Under the pieces are notes generated by a model. The model had not been told where the DNA came from. It did no database searches and saw only the letters and a list, made by a program, of their open reading frames with translations. A DNA stretch of 64,000 nt from Herpetosiphon giganteus. GTDB taxonomy: Bacteria; Chloroflexota; Chloroflexia; Chloroflexales; Herpetosiphonaceae. Positions 25,560-33,999 of the stretch are shown here, one piece after another (the first letter of the stretch is position 1; each line of letters begins with the position of its first letter). The stretch spans positions 31,239-95,238 of the forward strand of contig NZ_JAFBCZ010000022.1 of assembly GCF_016907925.1 (NCBI RefSeq), read 5' to 3'. Made by a program: the position numbers and the translations under genes.

Positions 25560-26423
25560 CTAAAAGCCCTGATAGGCAGCGCTAATTGGCTGAATTGCAA
25601 AGCCATACTGAGCCAATGCTGCTGCAATGCCATCCTGTAGGTGCGCACTAATATGCACATGCGCTAGCTGAACACCTAATTGAGTCAGCGTTTGCGCCAT
25701 CGTTCCATCAATCCCTACCAAAAGCACAGCGGCACCTAGCAGAGTAACTGCTTTGGTCATTTGCACAATTTGGTTGACGCTAGTTGGGTCAATTTCAGGC
25801 ACACCCGTCAGATCAATAATGACTTGTTCTGCTTGCCAATCGACAATTGCGGTCAACAGATCTTCGGTCAATTCTTGGGCACGAATCGTATCCATCTGGC
25901 CAATTACTGGAACGACGAGAATCCCATCGTAGACCGGCATAATTGGCATCGAGCGTTCGCGTAAGAGTGAAACTAGCCGCTCTTGATCGGCCAGACTTGT
26001 GCGCAGGGCTTGCTCACGCTCGGTCGCATAAACCACAAAACATGCGGTGCTATCGCGCAACACAAGATCATGGACGGCGGCCTGAAGCGTAGGATACTCG
26101 GGATCATCAAGTGGATAGCTGTTGTTGAGCATATTGGTCAGCGCGGTTGCGATAATCTGGATAATCACCGCAATTGATTCCGGGGTATAGTCTGGGTCAT
26201 GCACGCGAAGCTTGGTCATGCGCTCGGCGAAAATTTCAATTGGTTGGGTTTCCGCGAAGTGAGCAATAACATTCTCGGCGATTACCCCTGCCAAGCGCGA
26301 GCAATCGTTTGCGGTCATTGCCGCATAGATTGTGCCCTCGGCGGCAGCAATGCCAGCGGTAAGCAGGCTACAAAATTTGGCATGATCGGTGGTTAACATG
26401 GTGGCTAAGCGCTGGTTGATCAC
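25560..26423 (-). CDS. RsbR-type STAS domain protein
   Basis: About 287 residues. The first 150 are helical, like the non-heme globin sensor of RsbR proteins. The rest is a STAS domain: MPVYDGILVVPVIGQMD, VIIDLTGVPEIDPTSVNQIV, AVLLVGIDGTMAQTLTQLG. In stressosomes such proteins carry a phosphorylatable Thr after DxTGVPxxD; here PTS occupies that place, so regulation by phosphorylation is likely but unproven. GTG at 26423 is chosen for its AAGGGA ribosome site. No kinase partner is adjacent. Confidence 0.8.
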   Translation of the reverse strand: MINQRLATMLTTDHAKFCSLLTAGIAAAEGTIYAAMTANDCSRLAGVIAENVIAHFAETQPIEIFAERMTKLRVHDPDYTPESIAVIIQIIATALTNMLNNSYPLDDPEYPTLQAAVHDLVLRDSTACFVVYATEREQALRTSLADQERLVSLLRERSMPIMPVYDGILVVPVIGQMDTIRAQELTEDLLTAIVDWQAEQVIIDLTGVPEIDPTSVNQIVQMTKAVTLLGAAVLLVGIDGTMAQTLTQLGVQLAHVHISAHLQDGIAAALAQYGFAIQPISAAYQGF

Positions 26424-26524
26424 AAAAACTCCCTTGTTGTGAAGTGCTGTGAGAGGCATAAAGCAAGCTCAATACCAAGCCTAGAGCGCTCGTTAATCTG
26501 TTGTTGATAATTATTCGAAGCAGC

Positions 26525-26554
26525 GGCAACGCTATGTATAGCAATAGCGTTGCC
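26525..26554 (-). terminator. Hairpin, likely terminator of the 26584 gene
   Basis: GGCAACGCTAT and ATAGCGTTGCC form a perfect 11-base stem with an 8-base loop, 30 bases past the end of the minus-strand membrane protein gene. Confidence 0.6.
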
Positions 26555-26583
26555 ACAAATACGTTAAGTGGTTTTTGGTTGAT

Positions 26584-26976
26584 TTAGTGCAGGATTGCGC
26601 CCAAGATTGCGCCAGCAGCAATGCCTTTGATCCAGCCACCAGCGAGCCAGCCAAGCGCCAATTTTCGGGGAATTGGCATATGGATATAGGTTCCGCCACC
26701 AGAGCCAATGCCGAGGGCCAATCCAAGCAATGCCCCAAAGCCAAGCCCACTTGGCAGCGATTTTGGATTAATCAGCAGCCAATAGGTTGCGATAAAGATG
26801 CTAATTAAGATGAAGGTTACTGCGGAGATTAACGGCGTATTGAGTTGATCGAATGGTCGCCAGAGGGTCGGATTTTCGTCATACAGCGGGCGCAGAAAAA
26901 GCCGATGCAGAAGTATATCGAGCACCGTCCAAGCAACGAGGATAGCGAAGCCAGTCAACACAAAGCGAATGATCAT
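26584..26976 (-). CDS. Multi-pass membrane protein of unknown function
   Basis: A 130-residue protein with about four membrane segments: IRFVLTGFAILVAWTVLDILL, LISAVTFILISIFIATYWLL, GLGFGALLGLALGIGSGGGTY and the last IKGIAAGAILGAILH, the latter two glycine-rich. It contains RPLYDENPTLWRP between the first two. No transporter signature is seen. A ribosome site (AAGGAG) precedes the ATG. Confidence 0.6.
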   Translation of the reverse strand: MIIRFVLTGFAILVAWTVLDILLHRLFLRPLYDENPTLWRPFDQLNTPLISAVTFILISIFIATYWLLINPKSLPSGLGFGALLGLALGIGSGGGTYIHMPIPRKLALGWLAGGWIKGIAAGAILGAILH

Positions 26977-27113
26977 GTGATGCTCCTTGCTATGAAGTAG
27001 TTTCTGTGAAAACTATCACATCAGCCGAAGAAGCGTCAAGCAAGGGAACATTCTCGCCCAAGCTGACGTTGTGTTATCCATAAACAGATTTATATTATGT
27101 AGGAGAAACTCGT

Positions 27114-27569
27114 ATGCGTCACATACTATCTATACTAGTTGCTAGCATCCTGATCATTGGCTGTGGAACCACCAATAGCCCAACAGCTCAACCAACCACC
27201 GTACCGACAATCAATCCTGAAGCGAACCAGGCAAATTTAATTGGCTCGCGCTGGAACGTGTTAACAATTAATGGCCAACCCTTAGTTGGGCAAAATGCCT
27301 TGCCATTCACCATTGAATCAGCCAGCACCGTATCAGGGAATAGTGGCTGTAATTCCTATGGTGGGCCAATCAGTATTGATGGCTCAACGATGCAGATTGG
27401 GCCGCTTGTTTCGACGTTAATGGCCTGTGCCGACAATGATGTTCAAACCCAAGAAATTGCCCTGCTACGCGCATTTGAGCAAGTCCGCAGCTATCAACAA
27501 ACCGACGCAAACTTAAGTTTGCTTGATGAGCAGGGAACCGTCGTGGTGACACTTGCCAAACAACCCTAG
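27114..27569 (+). CDS. META domain lipoprotein, HslJ-like
   Basis: The 151-residue product has a lipoprotein signal (ILSILVASILIIGCG, lipid Cys at about 17), a Thr/Pro-rich linker and a META domain: LIGSRWNVLTINGQPLVG, NSGCNSYGGPISIDGSTMQIGPLVSTLMAC. META/HslJ proteins sit in the envelope and have been tied to stress or antibiotic tolerance; the molecular role is unclear. A TAGGAGAA ribosome site precedes the ATG. Confidence 0.85.
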   Translation: MRHILSILVASILIIGCGTTNSPTAQPTTVPTINPEANQANLIGSRWNVLTINGQPLVGQNALPFTIESASTVSGNSGCNSYGGPISIDGSTMQIGPLVSTLMACADNDVQTQEIALLRAFEQVRSYQQTDANLSLLDEQGTVVVTLAKQP

Positions 27570-27611
27570 TCAAACGAAGATATATTTTTATTGACATAAT
27601 GATTATTGAAT

Positions 27612-27914
27612 TTATGACCTAACGAGAGAAGGGAGTGGAGGAATGAAACCCATCATTGCTCGCGAATGCTCCCGTTTTAGCGCCCATTGGCTCCATATAG
27701 TGTACTCATTGAAAAATACAGCCCTGATGATTTCCTCCCATGGAATCAGATCAAGATCATCGGTCATCAAACCTCCCGATAACGACAGCCCTTCATAGAT
27801 TTTGCCGCGCTGGGCATCAGGCTCGAGGAAACTAATCCAACCGACGATAGTTTCACCTGGAAAGGCTATCCGATCATCTGCTAGCATAGCATGCTGGGTA
27901 ATGTCAACCAGCAC
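27612..27914 (-). CDS. Hypothetical protein, doubtful
   Basis: A 100-residue reading frame beginning with GTG and lacking a ribosome site. The sequence is plausible for a soluble protein (FPGETIVGWISFLEPDAQRGKIYEG, DLIPWEEIIRAVFF), and no other gene occupies the interval, but it may be the end of a truncated gene. No family recognised. Confidence 0.4.
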   Translation of the reverse strand: MLVDITQHAMLADDRIAFPGETIVGWISFLEPDAQRGKIYEGLSLSGGLMTDDLDLIPWEEIIRAVFFNEYTIWSQWALKREHSRAMMGFIPPLPSLVRS

Positions 27915-28035
27915 TGTAAGAAATTATATTTACATAATAAAAAAAGCTTTTTCTGTTTGGCTTGATCCACTATAATTGCCAGTGCAGTCTCTGCCCGTAA
28001 CCAGCATATGCGTGCTTATCACAAAGGATTGTGCA

Positions 28036-28806
28036 ATGTCGCGAGCTACGATTCAGGCGCTCTTTCTCAAACCAGCCAAGGGTCAGGCGCTGGTTGATGT
28101 CAGCGCAATTGGCATGACCATGCAGCAAGGCCATGGAATTGTTGGCGATTGTCAGGGTCATCCTTTGAGTCCTCGGCAAGTGTTAGTGCTCCGGCGCGAA
28201 GATCTTGATGCGTTTAATCTGCACGCAGGCGATTTGCGCGAAAATATTGTGCTAGCAGGGCTGCCAGAGGCTGAATTCGTGCCCGGTGCAGTGCTGCATG
28301 GAGGCAAGTGCGTGCAAATTCGGCTTACTTTTCATTGTGAACCGTGTAAGCGAATCGCCCATGTACTTGGCAGGCCAATTAAGGAGATTGTTGGCAAACG
28401 CGGAATTTTAGGAACGGTGCTTGCTGGTGGTGAGCTACGTTGTGGCGATGCGGTCCTTGTTGGCGCGGAGACTCTGCCGCCACTTTCGAATGTACCCTAT
28501 AACCGATTTTTGAGCTTTATTGCTTCCGTTCCCTATGCTAAAGTTGTAAGCTACAAAGAAATTGTGCTTGGGATGGGCGTAGCAAACAGTTTTATGCGGG
28601 TTATTCCGCACTATCTGCAAAAAACAGCGCCCGAGCACTATCCGATTCATCGGGTGGTTGATACACAAGGTCGGCTGCTGCCTCACTATATTCCGAACCA
28701 AATTGAAGCTTTGCAGGCTGAAGGTATCGCGGTAGTTAAGCTTGATAGCATTGAACCAGCAGGGTATCAACTCGATCTTAAGCGCTATGGGTGGCGTGGA
28801 AAATAG
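28036..28806 (+). CDS. MOSC domain fused to alkyltransferase-like domain
   Basis: About 256 residues. The N-terminal 140 residues are a MOSC domain (GIVGDCQGHPLSPRQVLVL, LRENIVLAGLP, HCEPCKRIAHVLG with paired Cys), a fold that carries sulfur as persulfide in molybdenum cofactor proteins. The C-terminal 100 residues match the alkyltransferase-like/MGMT DNA-binding fold (FLSFIASVPYAKVVSYKEIVLGMG, then YPIHRVV), where the alkyl-accepting Cys of PCHR is replaced by Ile, so no alkyl transfer is expected. ATG at 28036 follows AAAGGA. The combination suggests DNA damage recognition, by inference. Confidence 0.8.
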   Translation: MSRATIQALFLKPAKGQALVDVSAIGMTMQQGHGIVGDCQGHPLSPRQVLVLRREDLDAFNLHAGDLRENIVLAGLPEAEFVPGAVLHGGKCVQIRLTFHCEPCKRIAHVLGRPIKEIVGKRGILGTVLAGGELRCGDAVLVGAETLPPLSNVPYNRFLSFIASVPYAKVVSYKEIVLGMGVANSFMRVIPHYLQKTAPEHYPIHRVVDTQGRLLPHYIPNQIEALQAEGIAVVKLDSIEPAGYQLDLKRYGWRGK

Positions 28807-28854
28807 CGCAACCAGCGGCGATTCTTCACAAATAGCGATTCAGAAAGGATCTGT

Positions 28855-29067
28855 ATGACGAAGGAACCAGCGGTTAAAGGCCCAGCTTCCTATTTTCCAG
28901 CAATCGAAAAAACCTATGGCCATTCGATTGATCATTGGATGACGATTCTCGCTGGCATGACGGACAAAACCCATATGCAGATGGTTGCTGCTTTGAAGGC
29001 CGAGTATGCTATGGGCCATGGCCATGCGAATGCGCTGGTTGCCTATTATCGCGCCCAAAAGCAATAG
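28855..29067 (+). CDS. DUF4287 family protein
   Basis: A 70-residue protein with the DUF4287 pattern: SYFPAIEKTYGHSIDHWMTIL, GMTDKTHMQMVAALK and MGHGHANALVAYYRAQ. The family is small, cytoplasmic and uncharacterised, often near AraC or YdhG-like proteins. AGAAAGGA sits seven bases before the ATG. It follows the MOSC fusion gene by about 50 bases and may share its transcript. Confidence 0.85.
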   Translation: MTKEPAVKGPASYFPAIEKTYGHSIDHWMTILAGMTDKTHMQMVAALKAEYAMGHGHANALVAYYRAQKQ

Positions 29068-29298
29068 ATCTGAACGCTCGTGACGGTCTTGTGCCCTGCA
29101 TCACGTATGAGAAAAACAGCGTAATCCTGTTATTGATCTGCTTGTTAAGTATAAAAGATGGCTTGTTGGATTTGCTAATCACGTTCAACCATTTCTGCTT
29201 GATGATAGCGAGCAGATGTTCAGGAGTAGGAATACCTGATCGATTCCAGATCTGTTCCAACTCATCTTTTTTAAATTGTGCCTCACTACAGCTTCAAT

Positions 29299-29421
29299 GA
29301 GTGGCAATGGCGCTATAGTGAGGCACAAGGATGCTATGAATGGGCGTTAGCGGTACGGGAAGCACTCTTGGGTGATGCGCACCCGATACCCAGACGACGC
29401 GTAACAAGCCCGCCGCATTAA
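29299..29421 (+). pseudogene. TPR protein remnant
   Basis: The open segment reads EWQWRYSEAQGCYEWALAV then REALLGDAHP before degenerate sequence and a stop. This is the WALA-V-REALLG-HP pattern of TPRs in NB-ARC/TPR proteins. No start exists. The rest of 29068-29478 shows no gene. Confidence 0.5.
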
Positions 29422-29478
29422 CCTGTACGTCTAAATCAAGAGCCTCGAGGTTACAAAAATACTACAGGATGGGACGCG

Positions 29479-29811
29479 ATGGAGTTTCGGCTCATGGATA
29501 TTCCCTATAAAGTTTACGATATGGTCATTCGTAGAGTAACGATGGTTTGTGCGGAAATACCCCTCCCCGCGGAATCGACCCGGCGGGCATGGATTGGCGT
29601 GTATCCTCTGACCAATAATGAATTTAATATTCGTTATTTTGAGGTGGAACGGCATTTAATTGATATTAATGATGACATTGGGGAATTTTCATTATTGAAT
29701 AAGGAGTGGTATCGGAATGTCACGGCAGACGAACTGTGGATCATCCTTAGTAAATGGCTGGACGATTTCAACCAGCTCGTCCAGCCATATCGCAATGATT
29801 ATCCCATTTAG
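29479..29811 (+). CDS. Hypothetical protein
   Basis: A 110-residue reading frame with credible protein composition (VTMVCAEIPLPAESTRRAWIG, VERHLIDINDDIGEFSLLNKEWYRN, WIILSKWLDDF). Weak ribosome site. The gene sits between two pseudogene remnants, so it could be part of a decayed island. Small size and aromatic composition are compatible with an immunity-like protein but nothing confirms that. Confidence 0.45.
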   Translation: MEFRLMDIPYKVYDMVIRRVTMVCAEIPLPAESTRRAWIGVYPLTNNEFNIRYFEVERHLIDINDDIGEFSLLNKEWYRNVTADELWIILSKWLDDFNQLVQPYRNDYPI

Positions 29812-29879
29812 GGGTTAAACGCAAGACCACTCAAATAAGGATTATGGTAGCTGGTATTACTGCATACCGCAGATCCGCG

Positions 29880-30110
29880 ACGCGATGCACACCCTCTTAA
29901 CCACCACGATTGAGAGCATCGTCGCTGCCCAACAGTATGACAAACGCCCCGACCGCGCCACATTTTGTCCGAGCACGCTCGTCCAAACCCTCGTCTATGG
30001 CATCTGGCCCAGCCAACCGCCACGATCGAACAGCTGGCCCAGATGGCCTGCCGCTCTGATGATCAAAAAAGATGCCGTTCAGGCAGATACCTAAACGGCA
30101 TCGATCCACA
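29880..30110 (+). pseudogene. IS4-like transposase N-terminal remnant
   Basis: The frame beginning at 29885 reads HTLLTTTIESIVAAQQ, then RATFCPSTLVQTLVYG. After a shift near 30005 the second frame continues QPTATIEQLAQMACRSDDQK. The FCPSTLVQTLVYG and ATIEQLAQ blocks are typical of the N-terminus of IS4-type transposases. The catalytic region is gone and no terminal repeat was found. Confidence 0.55.
30065..30102 (-). terminator. Intrinsic terminator of the two-component operon
   Basis: On the minus strand GATGCCGTT and AACGGCATC form a 9-base stem with a 14-base loop, followed by TTTTTT. It lies 58 bases past the response regulator stop and overlaps the transposase remnant. Confidence 0.8.
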
Positions 30111-30159
30111 GACCAGTTAGAAAAATTCACATTTACCACAGTTGAGTGCTAAATATAAT

Positions 30160-30837
30160 TTAGCCGTTACTCGTTCCTTTATACCCTGTATTGAAAGAAG
30201 GATATTCTAAAACGATGATTCCTAATTGGATCGCAAGATTTACCGCATCGGTGCGTGAGCGAGCCCGTAACTTAACCATCACATTGCTAACATGCGTTTC
30301 AATAGTTCGGATACTAATATTTAATACTGCAGCAATTTCTTTATTACTAGCCCCATACGCCACTTGGGTTAATACTTCACGCTCGCGATCACTTAATTCT
30401 TCATTGGCAGCAAGCCCAAAACGATGATTTTTTGCAACAAGATGAGCAGATATTTCAGCACTTAAGACGGTTTCACCACGGCAAACTGCCCGAATCGATG
30501 CGATGAGTTCTGGGCCTGAGGCATCCTTTAACATATACCCATGAACCCCTACGGCAAAGAGCGTCCGAACATATTGCTCATAATGGTAACCAGAAAGGAT
30601 GAGAATTTTTGTATCCAACATAAGCCCGCGAATAGCTCGGGCGACTTCAATCCCGCTCATGCCTTGGAGGCGAATATCAAGCAAGATAATATCTGGCTTT
30701 AAGCGTTGTATAAATTCGATAACCTCGCCACCTTCCCCGCTTTCGGCCACAATTTCGATATCATCGGCTGTTGCCAAAAGTGCTTTAGTTCCTTGGCGCA
30801 ACAACAAATGATCATCTGCTAAAAGTACTCTAATCAT
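30160..30837 (-). CDS. NarL/LuxR-family response regulator
   Basis: The 225-residue protein has a receiver domain (LLADDHLLLRQG, phospho-Asp in IILLDIRLQGMSG, Lys in GYMLKDASG) and a LuxR-type helix-turn-helix (LSDREREVLTQVAYGASNKEIAAVL, then TIETHVSNVMVKLRARSRTD). It is a DNA-binding transcription factor activated by the kinase encoded just upstream, with which its start overlaps by four bases. Its neighbour position to the biosynthetic locus makes it a candidate for binding the paired promoter elements at 33086 and 38577. Confidence 0.9.
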   Translation of the reverse strand: MIRVLLADDHLLLRQGTKALLATADDIEIVAESGEGGEVIEFIQRLKPDIILLDIRLQGMSGIEVARAIRGLMLDTKILILSGYHYEQYVRTLFAVGVHGYMLKDASGPELIASIRAVCRGETVLSAEISAHLVAKNHRFGLAANEELSDREREVLTQVAYGASNKEIAAVLNISIRTIETHVSNVMVKLRARSRTDAVNLAIQLGIIVLEYPSFNTGYKGTSNG

Positions 30838-32321
30838 GGAGCTACCTTTTCTAAAGCTAAAGGGATGGTTGCATGAATTGTTGTCCCCGTTTCTAGACTA
30901 GAGGTTATTTGGAGTTTTCCGCCAACATGTTCGATTCGCTCTTTGATGCCAATCAAGCCAAGATGCCCATGAGCCATCAAAGCTTTAAGATTTTGTGGCA
31001 CATCAAAACCTCGGCCATTGTCATGAAGCACGAGTTGAACATGTCCAGCACAAAGATCCAAATTGATTTTGATATGTGAGGCTCGACCATGGTGAATACT
31101 ATTATTAATAGCTTCTTGGGCAGTGCGATATAAGACCAATTCAAGGTGGGGATCAATTGCCAATTCATCGATTGATGCATTAAATTCAAGCGAGATAGCG
31201 ATACCCAAACGATCACTTTGTTCTTGGGCCAATGTATCAAGCGCGGCAATGAGTCCCAAATCATCGAGCATCAGTGGGCGCATAGCCATACAGACTCTGC
31301 GTAGTTGATCGATCAGGGTATGACTTAATAGATGGCATTGACGAACGACCGAATTTTGATGAGCATTGATTGCGAGCTGCCGATGCAGGTGAATCGCGGT
31401 TTGGAGTGACTCATCATGAAGCTCAGATGCTAACCAGCGTCTTTCCGCTTCTTGAGCGGTTTGCATCTGCTCATAAAGGTCTTCTAGCGTTTTTGCTTGG
31501 GTTTTGAGTTCGAGCTTCAGTTGGCTATTTCGAATAAGGAGCGCAATTTGGCCACCGTAGGCAAGCAATAGCTCACGATTGGTTAAGTGAAATGGCAAGG
31601 AACCTATTTTGGCCGTAATACAAAGATAGCCAACGGTAGAGGTATGGGCTGCGAGCTGAATGACCAAAAGTGACTCGTTGTTTGGCAGCACAATGATGCC
31701 TTGATGGCGATCCCAAACGACTGACTGAAGCATCTGTTCAATTTCAGCACAGTTGGCACCAACACTGCAATGAACCTTGGGAACTGCTTGGAAGGTAGGA
31801 TCTGCGAGCAAGAGGATGACGGTTTGGGCATTGACTAACGATTGAATCTTATATAAGACGCTGGTGTAATCGGTATAGATATCCGAAGCAACGGTAAAAC
31901 CACGCCCAACGTTCAGCCGAATTGTTTGATAGGGATCATCGTTTTGTGTGTCCCGTTGTCTAAAGAATGATACGAAGGGTGTGGTAAGGGCGTTTTGCTT
32001 AGGCGGGATAAAAATCGTCTTAATTGCGATATGAACAACAAGGATTGCAATCCAACCAATCAAGGCCCAAACCCCATGAAAAAGCAGTAAGCCTAAGGTA
32101 AATGTGCCGATTACAAGTGTCCAGAGCGAACGTGACATAAATATGGTATCAAGAAAAGCGCGTTGATAGCGATTGCGGGGTAAGCTTATCTCAGATAGCT
32201 GTCCATCAGAATATCTGATACCACCGCTTTTTAAGTTTATTTTCCGCCATAAAAAATGCTTTATGAATGTGCTGGGGAACCTCGTATTTCGTGCGTTAAT
32301 TGGTGGTTTGTTTGATTCCAT
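30834..32321 (-). CDS. NarX-type sensor histidine kinase
   Basis: A 495-residue membrane kinase. Two hydrophobic segments (SLWTLVIGTFTLGLLLFHGV and WALIGWIAILVVHIAIKTIF) lie near residues 66-105, followed by a GAF-like region (about 140-280), a HisKA_3 dimerisation helix ERRWLASELHDESLQTAIH with the phospho-His, and a HATPase domain (AQEAINNSIHHGRASHI, DNGRGFDVP, GLIGIKERIEHVGG). Little lies outside the membrane, so the signal is likely sensed in the membrane or by the GAF-like part. ATGA overlap with the regulator gene indicates coupled translation. Confidence 0.88.
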   Translation of the reverse strand: MESNKPPINARNTRFPSTFIKHFLWRKINLKSGGIRYSDGQLSEISLPRNRYQRAFLDTIFMSRSLWTLVIGTFTLGLLLFHGVWALIGWIAILVVHIAIKTIFIPPKQNALTTPFVSFFRQRDTQNDDPYQTIRLNVGRGFTVASDIYTDYTSVLYKIQSLVNAQTVILLLADPTFQAVPKVHCSVGANCAEIEQMLQSVVWDRHQGIIVLPNNESLLVIQLAAHTSTVGYLCITAKIGSLPFHLTNRELLLAYGGQIALLIRNSQLKLELKTQAKTLEDLYEQMQTAQEAERRWLASELHDESLQTAIHLHRQLAINAHQNSVVRQCHLLSHTLIDQLRRVCMAMRPLMLDDLGLIAALDTLAQEQSDRLGIAISLEFNASIDELAIDPHLELVLYRTAQEAINNSIHHGRASHIKINLDLCAGHVQLVLHDNGRGFDVPQNLKALMAHGHLGLIGIKERIEHVGGKLQITSSLETGTTIHATIPLALEKVAP

Positions 32322-32924
32322 AACAATTTAACCCTTTCATCATTTGTAGCATCCTTACAGGGGAGGCTACCACTAGGGAGTCCGGGGTAATTTGGTATAC
32401 AGAGTTTTATTGATTAAACTGAATTACAAGATACTTACTATATAAGTAGATATACACCATAAAAGCTGAATTGTAATTAGGTTAAATTAATGAGGAAGAT
32501 AAGGAGAAAAGTGAATTAGGACGCTGGCTTTCTTATCTCACTTATGGCATATATCTTATTGAACAGAGTTGGACACACTTCTCAAAGCAATACAGTAGGA
32601 ATCCTGGAGTACAGGAATACGAGCAAATAATAATGATCAACAGATGTATTTAAATACTATACCTCCAGCATATAAGCTCATTGAATGTCTATAGAATAAA
32701 GTATAAAGGCTTTACATACTTAAAACAAATAGTGTGGTTCTTTGGGCTTTATTGAGTTGCTATCTTTAATCGCTATCATCCTGAAATTTAGGAGGATTGT
32801 ATGTTGCTCGCTGAAGGTTATAAATAGGCTTTAGGTGATTCTTGATTGAAGCCTAGCAGATACATATCGCTGTCGCTTTGCTTCGCTGAAGCGTCGTTGC
32901 CCCAGTCCCTCGATAGTCGGTAAT

Positions 32925-32944
32925 CCAATATATGAGGATATTGG
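32925..32944. repeat. Inverted repeat in the intergenic region
   Basis: CCAATAT and ATATTGG, seven-base arms with a six-base centre; flanking bases extend the symmetry imperfectly. Could be a regulator site or a hairpin. Confidence 0.35.
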
Positions 32945-33085
32945 TTTCCAAGAATGAATTAGCACATAGCGCATTTGGCTTTCAAAACGAGCAATAGATT
33001 AAGGATGCCAAATATTCCACAATGAACCAATCTCTCTGTCTCCATGAATTATAGTCGATTATACCTGAATACATACCAGTAAAAT

Positions 33086-33142
33086 TACGTAGTGGTATCA
33101 CGAGTTTTTACGGATGGCGTATTGGCTGTCAATTCCTATAAT
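33086..33142 (+). promoter_or_regulatory. Unit A promoter with 29-base conserved element
   Basis: TACGTAGTGGTATCACG followed by AGTTTTTACGGA (33086-33114) is matched at 38577-38605 in 25 of 29 positions. A perfect TATAAT lies at 33137-33142, exactly 22 bases after the element, and the adjoining CCTAT and AGTA bases are also shared. The element ends in TACGGA and starts with a related TACG, so it may be a direct-repeat activator site overlapping a weak -35. The start codon of unit A is 144 bases downstream of the -10. Confidence 0.65.
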
Positions 33143-33285
33143 CAGTAGAAGCTAGCGGCGGCAGGCAGTGGCATTGAAATGAAACTCCTTTACGCCACTT
33201 TCTGGATTCTAGTCTTAACAGCATGTGCTTAATCTAAGTTCGATCCACACCGAATTCAGCTTAGGTGGCACAAAGGAGCATGTTC

Positions 33286-33942
33286 ATGACCGTTACTTCT
33301 ACGTTTCAACAAGAAATTGACGATTTTATTGCAATGCAAGTTGGTCGTATGCCTGGGCCATTGCTCGATGATTTAACGAGTCCAATTGCCATGCTGGTCG
33401 AATCGCGCGCCGCCGAAAAAGCCCTTCAAGAAGGTGATAAAGTCGCTGATTTTGCCCTTCCCGATGCTCATGGTAATCTTGTAACCCTGTCGGAACTATT
33501 AGAACAAGGGCCGGTGGTGATTACCTTTTATCGAGGAATCTGGTGCAATTTCTGTAATCTTGAATTGCGCGCCTACCAACGACTTTTACCAGAGTTTATC
33601 GACGCTGGAGCTTCGTTAATTGCGATTTCCCCACAGACACAAGATCATTGTCTTTCATTAACCGAACGCCAAGAGCTTGGCTTTCCTGTCCTCAGCGATT
33701 TGGGTAATACGGTCGCTGCTCAATTCAACTTGGTCTTTACCATTGGTGAGCCAGCTCGTTCAGCCCATATGAAAGTTCGGAAAGATTTACCCCGTTTCAA
33801 CAATGATGATTCTTGGCAAATCCCCATTCCAGCCACCTATCTTATTGATCAATCAGGAACTGTCCGGCTTTCGTACGTTGATCCAAATTTTATGCAGCGA
33901 CTTGATCCACTCGTTATTCTCGAACGATTAAAAGCCCTCTAA
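33286..33942 (+). CDS. Peroxiredoxin-like AhpC/TSA family protein
   Basis: About 218 residues of thioredoxin fold: FALPDAHGNLVTLSELL, TFYRGIWCNFCNLELRAYQ with a CxxC pair (Cys87, Cys90), LIAISPQTQDHCLSLTER and a PIPATYLIDQSGTVRLSYVD end. The CNFC motif and the long N-terminal extension fit the peroxiredoxin-like subgroup often found in biosynthetic loci, acting as a thiol peroxidase or disulfide reductase in the cytoplasm. ATG at 33286 is seven bases after AAAGGAG. First gene of unit A; a protective or redox role during biosynthesis is inferred. Confidence 0.8.
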   Translation: MTVTSTFQQEIDDFIAMQVGRMPGPLLDDLTSPIAMLVESRAAEKALQEGDKVADFALPDAHGNLVTLSELLEQGPVVITFYRGIWCNFCNLELRAYQRLLPEFIDAGASLIAISPQTQDHCLSLTERQELGFPVLSDLGNTVAAQFNLVFTIGEPARSAHMKVRKDLPRFNNDDSWQIPIPATYLIDQSGTVRLSYVDPNFMQRLDPLVILERLKAL

Positions 33943-33999
33943 AACTATTGTCGTTAGTCCTCACAGGCCTACTAGGATCTAAACGGAGGAGTATTATTA

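Larger units (their letters stand above)
32322..33285. other. AT-rich intergenic region upstream of the biosynthetic locus
   Basis: Nearly 1 kb without a credible gene. It holds the promoter of the minus-strand kinase operon at the left, an inverted repeat CCAATAT/ATATTGG at 32925-32944, a small GCTTC/GAAGC hairpin near 32880, and the conserved promoter element at 33086-33142. The rest is AT-rich with no reading frame over 60 codons. Confidence 0.6.

Noticed and set aside
29808..30139. Minus-strand reading frames over the transposase remnant
   Set aside because: Their products are Arg/Cys/Gly-rich shadows; the plus-strand frame matches known transposase blocks.
32322..33285. Hidden small genes or a structured RNA in the 1-kb intergenic region
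   Set aside because: No start with ribosome site and no long paired structure could be supported by eye; only short inverted repeats and the conserved promoter element were found.
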